DNA of 64,000 nt from Methanarcanum sp963640855 (GCA_963640855.1 CAVIAJ010000001.1:77127-141126); one strand, 5' to 3'. Positions 24,720 to 33,475 are shown, counted from the first letter of the stretch. Notes: generated from the sequence alone by a model not told the origin. Translations and numbers: made by a program.

Positions 24720-25637
24720 ATGCCGGACCGTATGAGCGGAACGATGAGAATCTCCGATGAGCATTTGGAACAGGCCCTCAGGGAATACAATGACAAGGTA
24801 TCAGAACTCGAGACGGAAGGAACCGATGAAGAACTTCTCGAAGCGTTGGTGAACAGGAGTACGATTCTGCTGCTTATGGGTTCGTTTACCTCATCGATGA
24901 CCGATTTGGAGGATGCCGTCGAACTGTCGGAGAGGATGGAACATATCGATATCGGTACATTCATCAAAATGTACGAGAATCACGGACAGTTACTCTGCGG
25001 AGAAGACAACGATTCGATGGCCGAAGATTATTCGAAGATTGCGTCGAGACTCTGCGAAGTGAAGGGCGAAATCCGTCATTACGACAGAAAAGGACTCATC
25101 ACTATGTGCACAGAATGCGCTGCGGATTTGATTGAATACTGTTTTTACGAAAATTCCGTTCCGTTTACGCAGAAAGCTTCACAGCTTCTGGGCGATGCCG
25201 ACGACGTATGGAGTCTGAACAGGATTGTGGAACTCAACAATCTCATCGGAGAGGCGGATTTGGGTATGGATCTCAATGACAATGCCGCGAATGCATTCTC
25301 GTTATCGATTAAAAGCGGAGAACATCTGTATGGGATGTCCCGTATCGACGATCCGATGGAATTGGTTACGTCATATATGCAGAGGGGAGATCTTTCCGAA
25401 TCAGCCGATAAGGAAAGTATGTGGAACGATCACGAAAGAGCGGCGGAGATACTGGAAGATCTGAACAGAATCAACAGACTTTCGGATGTGTCGTTACTGA
25501 TAAATCTCCACCAGGCTATCGCATCGTCGATGATGGAATCCGGAAAGATCGAGAGAGCGGAGAAACATCTGATGAGAGCGATCAATCTCGGCGTTCCGGG
25601 GATGAAGGAAGCTATCGGCGAGATGGAAAGAGAGTGA
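24720..25637 (+). CDS. TPR-like helical repeat protein of unknown function
   Basis: A 305-residue, acidic, wholly helical protein. Segments such as ALVNRSTILLLMGSFTSSM, and near the C-terminus INLHQAIASSMMESGKIERAE followed by HLMRAINLG, have the small-large residue spacing of tetratricopeptide repeats. No catalytic motif is seen. Three in-frame ATG codons lie within the first nine codons, so the start could be up to 24 bases later. It is followed 24 bases on by the DUF1893 gene. Confidence 0.65.
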   Translation: MPDRMSGTMRISDEHLEQALREYNDKVSELETEGTDEELLEALVNRSTILLLMGSFTSSMTDLEDAVELSERMEHIDIGTFIKMYENHGQLLCGEDNDSMAEDYSKIASRLCEVKGEIRHYDRKGLITMCTECAADLIEYCFYENSVPFTQKASQLLGDADDVWSLNRIVELNNLIGEADLGMDLNDNAANAFSLSIKSGEHLYGMSRIDDPMELVTSYMQRGDLSESADKESMWNDHERAAEILEDLNRINRLSDVSLLINLHQAIASSMMESGKIERAEKHLMRAINLGVPGMKEAIGEMERE

Positions 25638-25661
25638 GTTTTCCTTTTACGGTGTGCCCTT

Positions 25662-26084
25662 ATGAATTCTGATACGGAAAAAGCGAAGGAAATTCTGAAT
25701 GAAGGAGGATATGCCTGCGTTATCTGCTCAGGAGATGTTATCGAGACCTTTACGGAAAGAGGCGTGAAGCCGTTACTTTCCGTTCTCGATTCGGGAAAAT
25801 CTCTCGGAGGATATTCCGCAGCGGACAAGGTAGTGGGAAGGGCATTCGCTTTTATCTATACACTTCTGAAAATCGATGAAGTATACGCACCTGTATTGAG
25901 TGAAGGCGCTCTGAAGGTTCTTTCGGATTCCGGAATCAATGCGTATTATGACGGACTGACGGAGAAAATAATCAACCGTAAGGGTACGGGAATATGTCCG
26001 ATGGAAGATGCCGTTTCCGAAGCCGTTTCCGCAGAAGATGCGGTGAACAGAATACGCATAAGACTCTCGGAACTGTCTGAATGA
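25662..26084 (+). CDS. DUF1893 family protein
   Basis: A 140-residue protein matching DUF1893: LNEGGYACVICSGD, GGYSAADKVVGRAFAFIY, YAPVLSEGALKVLSDSGI and the ending INRKGTGICPMEDAV. The conserved D-K-V-V-G and C-P-M-E motifs suggest an enzyme, but the reaction is not known. It is likely co-transcribed with the helical repeat protein before it. Confidence 0.82.
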   Translation: MNSDTEKAKEILNEGGYACVICSGDVIETFTERGVKPLLSVLDSGKSLGGYSAADKVVGRAFAFIYTLLKIDEVYAPVLSEGALKVLSDSGINAYYDGLTEKIINRKGTGICPMEDAVSEAVSAEDAVNRIRIRLSELSE

Positions 26085-26168
26085 CAGGTTAACATTCTGT
26101 CTGGATTTAAACTTTAATTAGTGCAGTGTCAGACACCCATATTTGTTGCAATCCGACAGGTTAAAATA
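26083..26168. promoter_or_regulatory. Repeats upstream of the MFS transporter
   Basis: The 10-base repeat GACAGGTTAA occurs at 26083-26092 and 26155-26164, the second touching the TATA-like TTAAAATA. Between them is a perfect dyad GTGTC-A-GACAC at 26126-26136. The spacing (72 bases between repeats, dyad in the middle) suggests operators of a repressor controlling the transporter. Confidence 0.4.
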
Positions 26169-26189
26169 GGTCCCGATTTTGAGTAACTT

Positions 26190-27359
26190 ATGGTCCAAGA
26201 GAAGTGCTTCGTACCAACGAAGTTTACACTGCTTACCGTACTGCTCGCCTCTACCCTTATGTTATTGGGCGGCGCTGCAGTGGCCCCCGCGCTCCCGGCA
26301 ATCGCATCCGCGTTTCCCGAAGCAGGGGACATGACCGTCGATCTGGTTGTTACACTGCCTCCGTTGGCAGTCGCACTGTCAGGTCTTTTTATCGGAGCAT
26401 TGGCCGACCGTATCGGAAAAGTCAGGGTTTTAATCGGATCTCTGCTCATATTCGGTGTCGCCGGTGTGTCCGGATTCTTCCTCGAAGATCTTATGCTGCT
26501 TTTGGTCGGCAGATTCTTCGTCGGTGTCGGTATCGCGGGAATAACATCATGCTGTTCCGCATTGATTACCGAATACTATCACGGAGATGTCCGTCTGAAG
26601 GTTTTGGGATATCAGACTGCGGCAATGGGATTGGGAATTCTGATTCTTGAAGTCGGAGGAGGTACTCTCGCCGAGTTCGGATGGCATGAACCATTCCTCA
26701 TCTATTCAATCGGTTTCCTGATTTTACTTATGGCGATTGTTTCCATGAGAGAGCCTGTGAACGATGCCGTTGTTACAGATATGCCCGACCGTGAGTGCAG
26801 TAAGAAAGCGATTATAGTCAGTTATCTGGGTATTGCGGTAACGATGATCGTCATGTACGCACTGCCCACGAAGCTTGCTTCCTATGTCATGCAGACTACG
26901 GATGCATCCACAACACTCATCGGTCTTGCATTGGGACTTAACGGTGTGTTCAATGCCGCAATCTGTCTCATGTACAGGAGAATAACAACTGTTGTGCCGA
27001 GGACGTATCTTCTTACAGTCGGTCTCGGACTTATGGCTGCGGGAATGATCCTTCTTTCCGTATCGGGAGATATTGTATGGATAATCATCAGTTCCTGCGC
27101 CGTCGGTATGGGCGTGGGTATGTGTACCACCACTGTGATGAACATTCTCTCCGACAATGTCACGCCGGCAAGTTCCGGAAAAGTTATGGGAGGATATACA
27201 ACGTTCTTCAACCTTGGTCAGTTTGTTTCAACATTCGTTATTGCGGGAATGATTTCTCTGACGGGAGGACTGAAAGGACTGTATCTTTCAATGGGAATAA
27301 TCGCTGCGGTTGCGGCTGTTATCTTCCTGCCGTTAATGATGAGCATAAAGAGAGAATGA
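26190..27359 (+). CDS. Major facilitator superfamily transporter (DHA-type efflux)
   Basis: A 389-residue protein with 12 predicted membrane helices. ALPAIASAFP after helix 1 and GALADRIGKVRVLIGSLL between helices 2 and 3 are the MFS motif A region of drug:proton antiporters. The ATG is 22-29 bases after TTAAAATA, so the message is leaderless. Possible operator repeats overlap the promoter. The substrate is unknown. A strong hairpin and T-rich stretch follow. Confidence 0.88.
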   Translation: MVQEKCFVPTKFTLLTVLLASTLMLLGGAAVAPALPAIASAFPEAGDMTVDLVVTLPPLAVALSGLFIGALADRIGKVRVLIGSLLIFGVAGVSGFFLEDLMLLLVGRFFVGVGIAGITSCCSALITEYYHGDVRLKVLGYQTAAMGLGILILEVGGGTLAEFGWHEPFLIYSIGFLILLMAIVSMREPVNDAVVTDMPDRECSKKAIIVSYLGIAVTMIVMYALPTKLASYVMQTTDASTTLIGLALGLNGVFNAAICLMYRRITTVVPRTYLLTVGLGLMAAGMILLSVSGDIVWIIISSCAVGMGVGMCTTTVMNILSDNVTPASSGKVMGGYTTFFNLGQFVSTFVIAGMISLTGGLKGLYLSMGIIAAVAAVIFLPLMMSIKRE

Positions 27360-27366
27360 AACATTC

Positions 27367-27384
27367 GGGGCCCGGAAGGGCCCC
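27367..27384 (+). terminator. Hairpin after the MFS gene
   Basis: GGGGCCC / GGGCCCC with loop GGAA, seven perfect pairs, starting seven bases after the transporter stop and followed by T-rich sequence (TTCAATGTTGATTTTATTG). It closely resembles the hairpin at 12422. Confidence 0.65.
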
Positions 27385-27500
27385 TTCAATGTTGATTTTA
27401 TTGTTTTTCGTAATTATTCAATCGTCATTCGCAGAATAACATTGTCGGCAAACGCCGTCTTGTCCGTATGTGTTTTATTCGGTACGTTGATACTATTTCC

Positions 27501-28321
27501 ATGGAAGGAACCGACGACATACGTAAGAAGTGGGAACAGGAACGTTCCAAGCACCCCTCCGTCGGAGAGGGAAAGTGTGCCGAAGAACTGCAGAGGATGT
27601 GGGACGATTCTGCGGACATCTACGATGATTCCGCATATTCGTACATAGCCAATGACATGGTTCACAAACCGGTCGGGAGAGGAGTTCTGAATAAGAATTC
27701 AACAGTTCTCGACATCGGATGCGGTACGTGCTCCTTCGCATTCAACATATCTCCGTTGTTTCCCGTGTAATCGGTACCGACGGCAGTGAAAAAATGATCG
27801 ACAGGATGATGTCTTCCGCCGAAGAAAAAGGCGTGAAGAATGTCGAACCGTTACTTGCGGACTGTTTTCACATTCCGTCGGAAACCGTGTGCGATGTGGC
27901 ATTTACATCATTATGCCCCCCTATGAACGATCCCGATGCGTTACTTCTGATGGAGAAACATTCTTCGGAGTACTGTGTGTATATTTCATCGGCAAACATC
28001 GGCCACGGGATTGAGATCGAGATATGGGAAGCACTCGGATGCGATTACTCCTATGCCGGTTATGACATCTCGTATCCGTATGAGTTTTTAACATCGATAG
28101 GAAGGGATGTAGAAATTTCTTATTTCACTCAGCGTAACGCATCATCCGTGCCGGAGAAGAAATGTGTCGAAATGTACACAAGATTCCTTTCCAATTACCG
28201 TACGCTGACGGATAAAGAGAAAGATATCGTGAAGAATATCGTCAGAAAACATTCCGTCGACGGTTTTGTGGATATGTCACGCGATATGAGGATGGGAATG
28301 CTCATTTGGCGTGTTGAGTAA
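27501..28321 (+). pseudogene. SAM-dependent methyltransferase, frameshifted
   Basis: The first part (from ATG 27501) reads into a class I methyltransferase motif, STVLDIGCGTCSFAFNISP, then hits TAA at 27768-27770. The rest continues in another frame as VSRVIGTDGSEKMIDRMM, the next methyltransferase motif, to TAA at 28321. Adding one base between about 27757 and 27762 restores a 273-residue protein with everything in the expected order. So a one-base deletion, or a sequencing error, interrupts an otherwise intact gene. The substrate is unknown. The downstream half keeps coding-like sequence, which argues for a recent event or an assembly error. Confidence 0.8.
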
Positions 28322-28380
28322 TCCTTCGGATTTAATCTGTTTTTTCTGAGCATTCAGCGGATGCTCTGTTTATTGTTTTT

Positions 28381-28424
28381 ACAAATTTGTAAATGTAAAT
28401 GTAAACTTAACAACAAATAAATAC
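28381..28424 (+). promoter_or_regulatory. Palindrome, GTAAAT triplet repeat and TATA box before an HTH gene
   Basis: ACAAATTTGT (28381-28390) is a perfect palindrome running into three tandem hexamers GTAAAT, GTAAAT, GTAAAC (28389-28406). AATAAATAC follows near 28416-28424, about 25 bases before the ATG. It looks like an autoregulatory operator beside a promoter. Confidence 0.45.
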
Positions 28425-28445
28425 AAACACAGTGATGACAGAACT

Positions 28446-28943
28446 ATGGGAATCTCGGAGACACTGAAAGCAGAAGGTAAACTGTCCGATATTGCGGAGA
28501 GATTGGGAATATCCCGCCCTACACTGTACAAATACATGGGAAAGTACGACGAAGGGGGGACTGACGGAATACCTTCCGATGTTTTGGATTATTTCAGAAG
28601 ATATAGGATTCCGTTCGAAGAACCGTCTGAGGATGTTTCTCTGTCATCAGACTGCCGTATCATCACAAAGTGCTTCTCCGACGGAAAGAAATTCATGATT
28701 GTACCTTTCGACAGCGAATCCGAGGAAGGCAGTGAATACAGACTGATCCTCTACACAAAATTCGGCCGCGAATACAGGAAGATAGGCACATACTACACTA
28801 AGATCGACAGAGATTTCTTCCTCATCGAAGATATCGTTTACAGCAGAGATCTGTTCTACTGTGTGTACAGATGCAATTCCGAAGGAGGATCGTCCGTTGT
28901 CGATACCGAATATTCGTCGGGAATGTGTCAGCTCAGAAGATGA
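28446..28943 (+). CDS. Small helix-turn-helix protein
   Basis: A 165-residue protein. The first 30 residues hold a helix-turn-helix, LSDIAERLGISRPTLYKYMGKYD, of the Fis/HTH_7-like kind used in resolvases and many small regulators. The remaining 120 residues are beta-rich and unfamiliar (GKKFMIVPFDSESEE, KIDRDFFLIEDIVY). Repeats just before its leaderless start suggest it binds its own promoter. It lies beside the AT-rich island and may belong with mobile or accessory genes. Confidence 0.65.
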   Translation: MGISETLKAEGKLSDIAERLGISRPTLYKYMGKYDEGGTDGIPSDVLDYFRRYRIPFEEPSEDVSLSSDCRIITKCFSDGKKFMIVPFDSESEEGSEYRLILYTKFGREYRKIGTYYTKIDRDFFLIEDIVYSRDLFYCVYRCNSEGGSSVVDTEYSSGMCQLRR

Positions 28944-28986
28944 TTTTAATCAAAAATTCTCATTACGTAATTATTTCCGACTTCAT

Positions 28987-29535
28987 TTATTGTATTCTCT
29001 GATCAAAATGTTTATTGTTTCCTCTGTGAAAAACGCTTTGAATCCAAGATTTGCATTCTTCGAAATTAGAATCGAAAAAGACTGCCCCGATTATCGCTTC
29101 CAAATATTGGTTATGATTACTGTATGGTGGATGTATAGTCACTTCAAGTTCTGGGAGAAAACCATATTCATTGAATGCATAACTCATCAATTCAATTTCG
29201 TCAGACATTCTTTTGAGAGTATCGTTATCTTCTAATCTTGCTTTAATTTCTGTGATGTCGCCCTTACAATATCCACGTTTGAATAACTGTTCGCTTAATA
29301 TTGTACTCAATGCAGAGTCACCCATGACAGACAACGAGTCATTGTAATAGTTCTTTGATTTCCTTCCTGTTTCTTTAATGTTAATTTTTTCAGTATACAT
29401 TGCGTCGGCAAGATTCAAAATGTTATTGAATTGATAGCCAAGTATCTTTTCCAACTCATGCATTTTACTTTCAACAATTTCTTTTTCAAGTTCTTTTGAA
29501 AAGGTTATTTCTTCTCTGAAACAGCAATTCGACAC
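28987..29535 (-). CDS. RNase III-like single-domain protein
   Basis: A 182-residue protein resembling the RNase III catalytic domain: LEKILGYQFNNILNLADAMY, NDSLSVMGDSALSTILSEQLF (counterpart of N-E-R-L-E-F-L-G-D), and YLEAIIGAVFFDSNFEE (counterpart of D-x-x-E-A-x-x-G-A-x-x-x-D). Two of the four usual metal-binding acids seem replaced (E in the first motif by S, D in the last by Q), so activity is doubtful. No double-stranded RNA-binding domain follows. The start is GTG 29535 or ATG 29463. The gene is AT-rich compared with its neighbours and lies on the 3' side of a tRNA gene, hinting at acquisition. Confidence 0.7.
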   Translation of the reverse strand: MSNCCFREEITFSKELEKEIVESKMHELEKILGYQFNNILNLADAMYTEKINIKETGRKSKNYYNDSLSVMGDSALSTILSEQLFKRGYCKGDITEIKARLEDNDTLKRMSDEIELMSYAFNEYGFLPELEVTIHPPYSNHNQYLEAIIGAVFFDSNFEECKSWIQSVFHRGNNKHFDQRIQ

Positions 29536-29952
29536 AGTTTATCATTTTATCAGTGATGATTAATAGTTTTGGTTACCATCGATGACATTTCATAACCGGA
29601 TTATGATAGAGTAAGAAATGTGATCGAAGTACAACATTTGTTAATTACTCAAAAATCGGTTTATCGTTTTTACCCCGGGTAAAAACTATTTTTCTGACGT
29701 TTTTACCTGGGGTAAAAACGTTGAAAATAAATTTTGTCATTAATTAATGAAACAGTGCCAGAAGGCCTAATTTTTCATTCTATTGACGTTAACAAAAATT
29801 ATAGTTAAAACAAGAAATTTCTGATTTGATTCTTTGTAATAAATCATACATTCAGAAATTAAATCGAAAGAGGATGATGCAGCATTCAGTAAATGGGTCA
29901 ACCAAATCCGCAATCAAACTCAGACGACAACTGTTGACAAAATTAGAGGGAG
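29536..29952. other. AT-rich non-coding stretch beside tRNA-Pro
   Basis: About 417 bases without a credible gene. It is much richer in A and T than the surroundings. It holds two tandem palindromes (listed separately) and AT boxes near 29563-29570 that could start the RNase III-like gene. I see no copy of the tRNA 3' end on the far side of the island, so an integration event is not proven. Confidence 0.6.
29666..29719. repeat. Two tandem 21-bp palindromes
   Basis: 29666-29686 is a perfect dyad with arms GTTTTTACCC and GGGTAAAAAC around a central C. 29699-29719 is a near-perfect second copy with arms GTTTTTACCT and GGGTAAAAAC around a central G, one T/G mismatch. Centres are 33 bases apart, three helical turns, as expected for paired binding of dimeric proteins on one face of DNA. 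They stand between the RNase III-like gene and tRNA-Pro. Confidence 0.75.
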
Positions 29953-30028
29953 TGGTGGGCCCCCCCGGATTTGAACCGGAGTCTATGCCTCCCGAAGGCA
30001 CAAGTATACCAAGCTAACCCAAGGGCCC
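29953..30028 (-). tRNA. tRNA-Pro (anticodon CGG)
   Basis: Read on the minus strand: acceptor GGGCCCT pairing with GGGGCCC, D-arm with AGCTTGGTA loop, anticodon stem GTGCC/GGCAT with loop TTCGGGA (anticodon CGG, reads CCG), T-arm TCCGG-TTCAAAT-CCGGG, discriminator A and an encoded CCA (plus-strand TGG at 29953-29955). 73 bases without the CCA, no intron. The D-stem has one T-T mismatch. Its 3' end faces the AT-rich island. Confidence 0.9.
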
Positions 30029-30099
30029 TTGAACCACCCTATTAAATCATTGATAAAAAAGGTTTCTACGTCCCAGTACGGGACAGGGTCCGACAGCGC

Positions 30100-32727
30100 T
30101 CAGGACATCATATTCCTGAGCACTGTCTGGAGGATACCGCCGTTTCTGATGTACTCGATCTCAGCGGGTACGTCGACTCTGCAGATTGTCCTGAACTCGA
30201 GTTTCTTACCGTCTCTGTATGCGGTGACTTTGACTTCACATTTCGGCGAAATATCACTGAGTTCGATGTCGAAGACTTCTTTTCCGTTGAGTCCCAATGT
30301 ATCCATGTTCTGACCGTCGAGGAACTGTAACGGAACGATTCCCATTCCGACGAGGTTGGATCTGTGAATCCTTTCGAACGATTCTGCGATAACAGCTCTG
30401 ACACCGAGGAGGTACGGACCTTTCGCAGCCCAGTCTCTCGAACTTCCCGTTCCGTATTCTTTGCCTGCGAGAACGATAAGAGGGGTTTTGTCTTCGATGT
30501 ATCTTCTCGATGTTTCGTAGATTGTATCCACTTTGTTTTCGGGAACATACAGCGACCAACTTCCCTCGGTTCCGGGTGCGAGTCTGTTCTTAAGTCTGAT
30601 ATTTGCGAAGGTTCCTCTTACCATGACTTCGTGGTTTGCCCTTCTCGAACCGTATGAGTTGAAGTCTTTCGGCTCAACACCTAACGAAATCAGATACTTT
30701 CCTGCGTCGGATGTTGCCGCAAATGCACCTGCGGGTGAGATGTGATCCGTTGTAATCGAATCTCCGAGAGATGCCAATGCGTGTGCCCTTTCAATGTTCT
30801 CGATCTTCGGCTCTTCGGAGATATTGTCAAAGAACGGAGGGTTTCTGATGTAAGTGCTCTTATCATCCCACTCGAAGAGCGCTCCTTCGGGTGCTTCGAT
30901 TGCTTTCCATCTGTCGGAACCTTCGAAGATATCCGCATACTGTTTCGTGAAAGTCTCTCTTGTGACGTATTTCTCGGTGACTTCCGCAATTTCTTCTTCA
31001 GTGGGCCAAATGTCCTTGAGGAAAACATCCTTTCCGTTAAACTGTCCCAGAGGTTCCGTTCCGAGATCGATGTCGACACGTCCCGCAATCGAGAATGCGA
31101 CTACGAGAGGAGGCGAAGCGAGATAGTTTGCCTTTACGTCGGGGTGGATACGTCCTTCGAAGTTCCTGTTGCTTGAGGCGATTGCCGCTGCAACAAGATT
31201 GTTTTCACGAATCTTCCTTGAGATTTCTGGATCGAGCGGACCGCTGTTACCGATACATGTCATGCATCCGTAACCTGTTACGTTGAATCCGATCTTTTCA
31301 AGATATTCCAATAATCCTGAGTTCTTCAGGTATTCCGTTACAACCCTTGAACCGGGTGAAAGCGATGTTTTAACGTAGTCTTTCGGTTTCAGTCCGAATT
31401 CGACTGCCTTCTTTGCGACAAGTCCCGCTGTAATCATTACCGACGGGTTCGCTGTGTTTGTACAGGATGTGATTGCGGCAATTGCAAGGAAACCGTCCCT
31501 GAGGCCTTCGGCTTCTTTCTGTTCCCTTACGCCCAACTCATCCAATGTCGCACGGAACGTTGTCTTCATGTTGCAGAGGGGAATCCTGTCCTGAGGTCTC
31601 TTGTGACCCGCAAGGGAAGGATAAACATCCGCAAGATCCAATTCGAGCATATCGGTGTACTCGGCTTCGCCGTCGTACCAAAGTGTCTGCTCTTTAGCGT
31701 ATTTGATTACCGTGTCGATATGTTTCTCATCTCTGCCGGAGAGTCTGAGGTAATCGACTGTTTTCTGATCGATGGGGAAGAATCCCATGGTTGCACCGTA
31801 TTCAGGGCCCATATTCGCAATGGTTGCCCTGTCTGCGAGACTGAGGTTCTGATATCCTTCTCCGCAGAATTCAACGAATTTTCCTACGACACCGACTCTT
31901 CTGAGCATCTGCACTATTGTCAGAACAAGGTCGGTTGCGGTAACGCCCGCTCTGAGCTTACCCGTGAGCCTGAATCCGATGACATCGGGGAGTTTCATGT
32001 AGCAGGGCTGTCCCAGCATAACAGCTTCCGCTTCGATACCTCCGACCCCCCATCCGACTACTCCGAGTCCGTCGATCTGTGTCGTGTGTGAATCCGTACC
32101 GAAACATGAATCGGGGTATGCGGTGAGAACTCCGTTTTTCTTTACGCAGTGCACCAAAGGCGAGAGGTATTCGAGGTTGACCTGGTGGCAGATTCCTTTT
32201 CCGGGAGGTACGGCACGGAAGTTGTCGAATGAGTTCTGAGCCCATTTGAAGAGTGCGTATCTTTCTTTGTTTCTTTTGAAATCGATCTCTTCGTTCTTGG
32301 CTTCCGCATCCGCGGTTCCTGCATAATCGACCTGAATCGAGTGGTCGATAACAAGATCGACAGGAACGAGAGGATTGATTCTCTTCGGGTCTCCGCCCAT
32401 TGAATCGACTGCGGCTCTCATTGAGGCGAGATCGACAACCGCGGCTCCGCCTGTAAGATCCTGAAGAAGAACACGTGCCGGAATGTACGGGAATTCGTTT
32501 TCCGTATTTTTCCCGGAATTCCATGATGCGACGGTTGCCACATCGTCATCTGTAATCATCTCCCCGTCTTTCTGCCTGAGCAGAGATTCAACGAGTACCT
32601 TGACGGAATACGGCATCTTTTTCAGATTTTTGATGATGCCCTGCGATTCCAATTCCCTGAGGCTGTAATATGTTACTTCGCCTTCTTCCGTACTCAATGT
32701 CTTCCTGCAATCCTCAATCCTTACCAT
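30100..32727 (-). CDS. acnA: Aconitate hydratase A
   Basis: An 875-residue AcnA/IRP-type aconitase. Landmarks: ACD-type N-terminus, CFGTDSHTTQIDGLGVVGWGVGG-like segment (starts SCFGTDSHTT), the cluster cysteines in AAITSCTNTANPS and YGCMTCIGNSGPL, then in the C-terminal swivel domain DHISPAGAFAA, YGSRRANHEVMVRGTFAN and GKEYGTGSSRDWAAKGP. It interconverts citrate and isocitrate, in methanogens mainly for 2-oxoglutarate and glutamate synthesis. GAGGTG six bases before ATG 32727 decides the start, and CTTATAAG near 32767-32775 is a TATA box. No citrate synthase or isocitrate dehydrogenase is adjacent. Confidence 0.95.
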   Translation of the reverse strand: MVRIEDCRKTLSTEEGEVTYYSLRELESQGIIKNLKKMPYSVKVLVESLLRQKDGEMITDDDVATVASWNSGKNTENEFPYIPARVLLQDLTGGAAVVDLASMRAAVDSMGGDPKRINPLVPVDLVIDHSIQVDYAGTADAEAKNEEIDFKRNKERYALFKWAQNSFDNFRAVPPGKGICHQVNLEYLSPLVHCVKKNGVLTAYPDSCFGTDSHTTQIDGLGVVGWGVGGIEAEAVMLGQPCYMKLPDVIGFRLTGKLRAGVTATDLVLTIVQMLRRVGVVGKFVEFCGEGYQNLSLADRATIANMGPEYGATMGFFPIDQKTVDYLRLSGRDEKHIDTVIKYAKEQTLWYDGEAEYTDMLELDLADVYPSLAGHKRPQDRIPLCNMKTTFRATLDELGVREQKEAEGLRDGFLAIAAITSCTNTANPSVMITAGLVAKKAVEFGLKPKDYVKTSLSPGSRVVTEYLKNSGLLEYLEKIGFNVTGYGCMTCIGNSGPLDPEISRKIRENNLVAAAIASSNRNFEGRIHPDVKANYLASPPLVVAFSIAGRVDIDLGTEPLGQFNGKDVFLKDIWPTEEEIAEVTEKYVTRETFTKQYADIFEGSDRWKAIEAPEGALFEWDDKSTYIRNPPFFDNISEEPKIENIERAHALASLGDSITTDHISPAGAFAATSDAGKYLISLGVEPKDFNSYGSRRANHEVMVRGTFANIRLKNRLAPGTEGSWSLYVPENKVDTIYETSRRYIEDKTPLIVLAGKEYGTGSSRDWAAKGPYLLGVRAVIAESFERIHRSNLVGMGIVPLQFLDGQNMDTLGLNGKEVFDIELSDISPKCEVKVTAYRDGKKLEFRTICRVDVPAEIEYIRNGGILQTVLRNMMS

Positions 32728-32874
32728 CGGATACACCTCGTGTGTGATATCGGTGATGAAGGACTTACTTATAAGTATTAAGGAAACGGACTCATTCTTT
32801 CCGTCTGCCGGCTGAATTGATGATATTTCGGATGTGACGTATTTCCTTTATATCGGTGAATTCATCGGGGATGT

Positions 32875-33435
32875 ATGGGTTTAATCGATTCCGCGACACA
32901 CGACGGACCCCGCGAAATTTGGTATGTTCAGATTGCTTTGATTCTGATTTCATCGGTTATTGCCGTCGTCTGTCTTATCGACGCATTACCGAAGCCTTCG
33001 GATGAATCGGTTAAGATTCTTTTGGACCGTCTTGTCGCTGCGCTTTCGGTGTTCATGATGATACTGTACGCAACGGTAGGTTATCCCAAAGAAGGGCCGA
33101 TTCACATCGCAGGATGTATCGGTGTTTTCATTCTCGCGGGACTGTCATATTTAGTTTTCCTCAACGATTCGCTGACTGCGATCAACGTTCTTTACTTTGT
33201 TATCACGGCAGTTCCGGCTGCCGTGCTCATTCTGTCGCTGTTCAGAGGAGACAGGAAGATGACGGATATTTCATCTGCAGTAACCCTGGTTGCGGCAGTT
33301 GTAATGACTGCGGTCGCGATTGCCGACATTTCCGATGCGGGAATCTGTGCGGTTCTGAGGATGACTGTTCCCGTGTTCGCGATTGTATCCTTCGTACTGT
33401 TCTGCCGTATGAACAGGGAGAGAATCTTCGCATGA
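32875..33435 (+). CDS. Multi-pass membrane protein of unknown function
   Basis: A 186-residue hydrophobic protein with about six membrane helices (roughly 17-37, 50-66, 76-94, 102-120, 132-150 and 158-178) and a short basic C-terminus NRERIFA. A TATA-like CTTTATATC lies 21-29 bases before the ATG, so it is leaderless. I do not recognise a family. It is divergent from acnA and precedes the regulator of the mevalonate cluster. Confidence 0.7.
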   Translation: MGLIDSATHDGPREIWYVQIALILISSVIAVVCLIDALPKPSDESVKILLDRLVAALSVFMMILYATVGYPKEGPIHIAGCIGVFILAGLSYLVFLNDSLTAINVLYFVITAVPAAVLILSLFRGDRKMTDISSAVTLVAAVVMTAVAIADISDAGICAVLRMTVPVFAIVSFVLFCRMNRERIFA

Positions 33436-33475
33436 GTACACTGGCATATGGATGTCCGATGTGATTTCGTTATTC

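Noticed and set aside
29826..30017. A 63-codon open frame on the plus strand
   Set aside because: It overlaps the tRNA-Pro gene on the other strand and its C-terminal half is just the complement of the tRNA.
32753..32812. C/D-box-like guide RNA near acnA
   Set aside because: GTGATGA and CTGA words are present, but the inner boxes and the terminal stem are not convincing and the words lie within the acnA promoter region.
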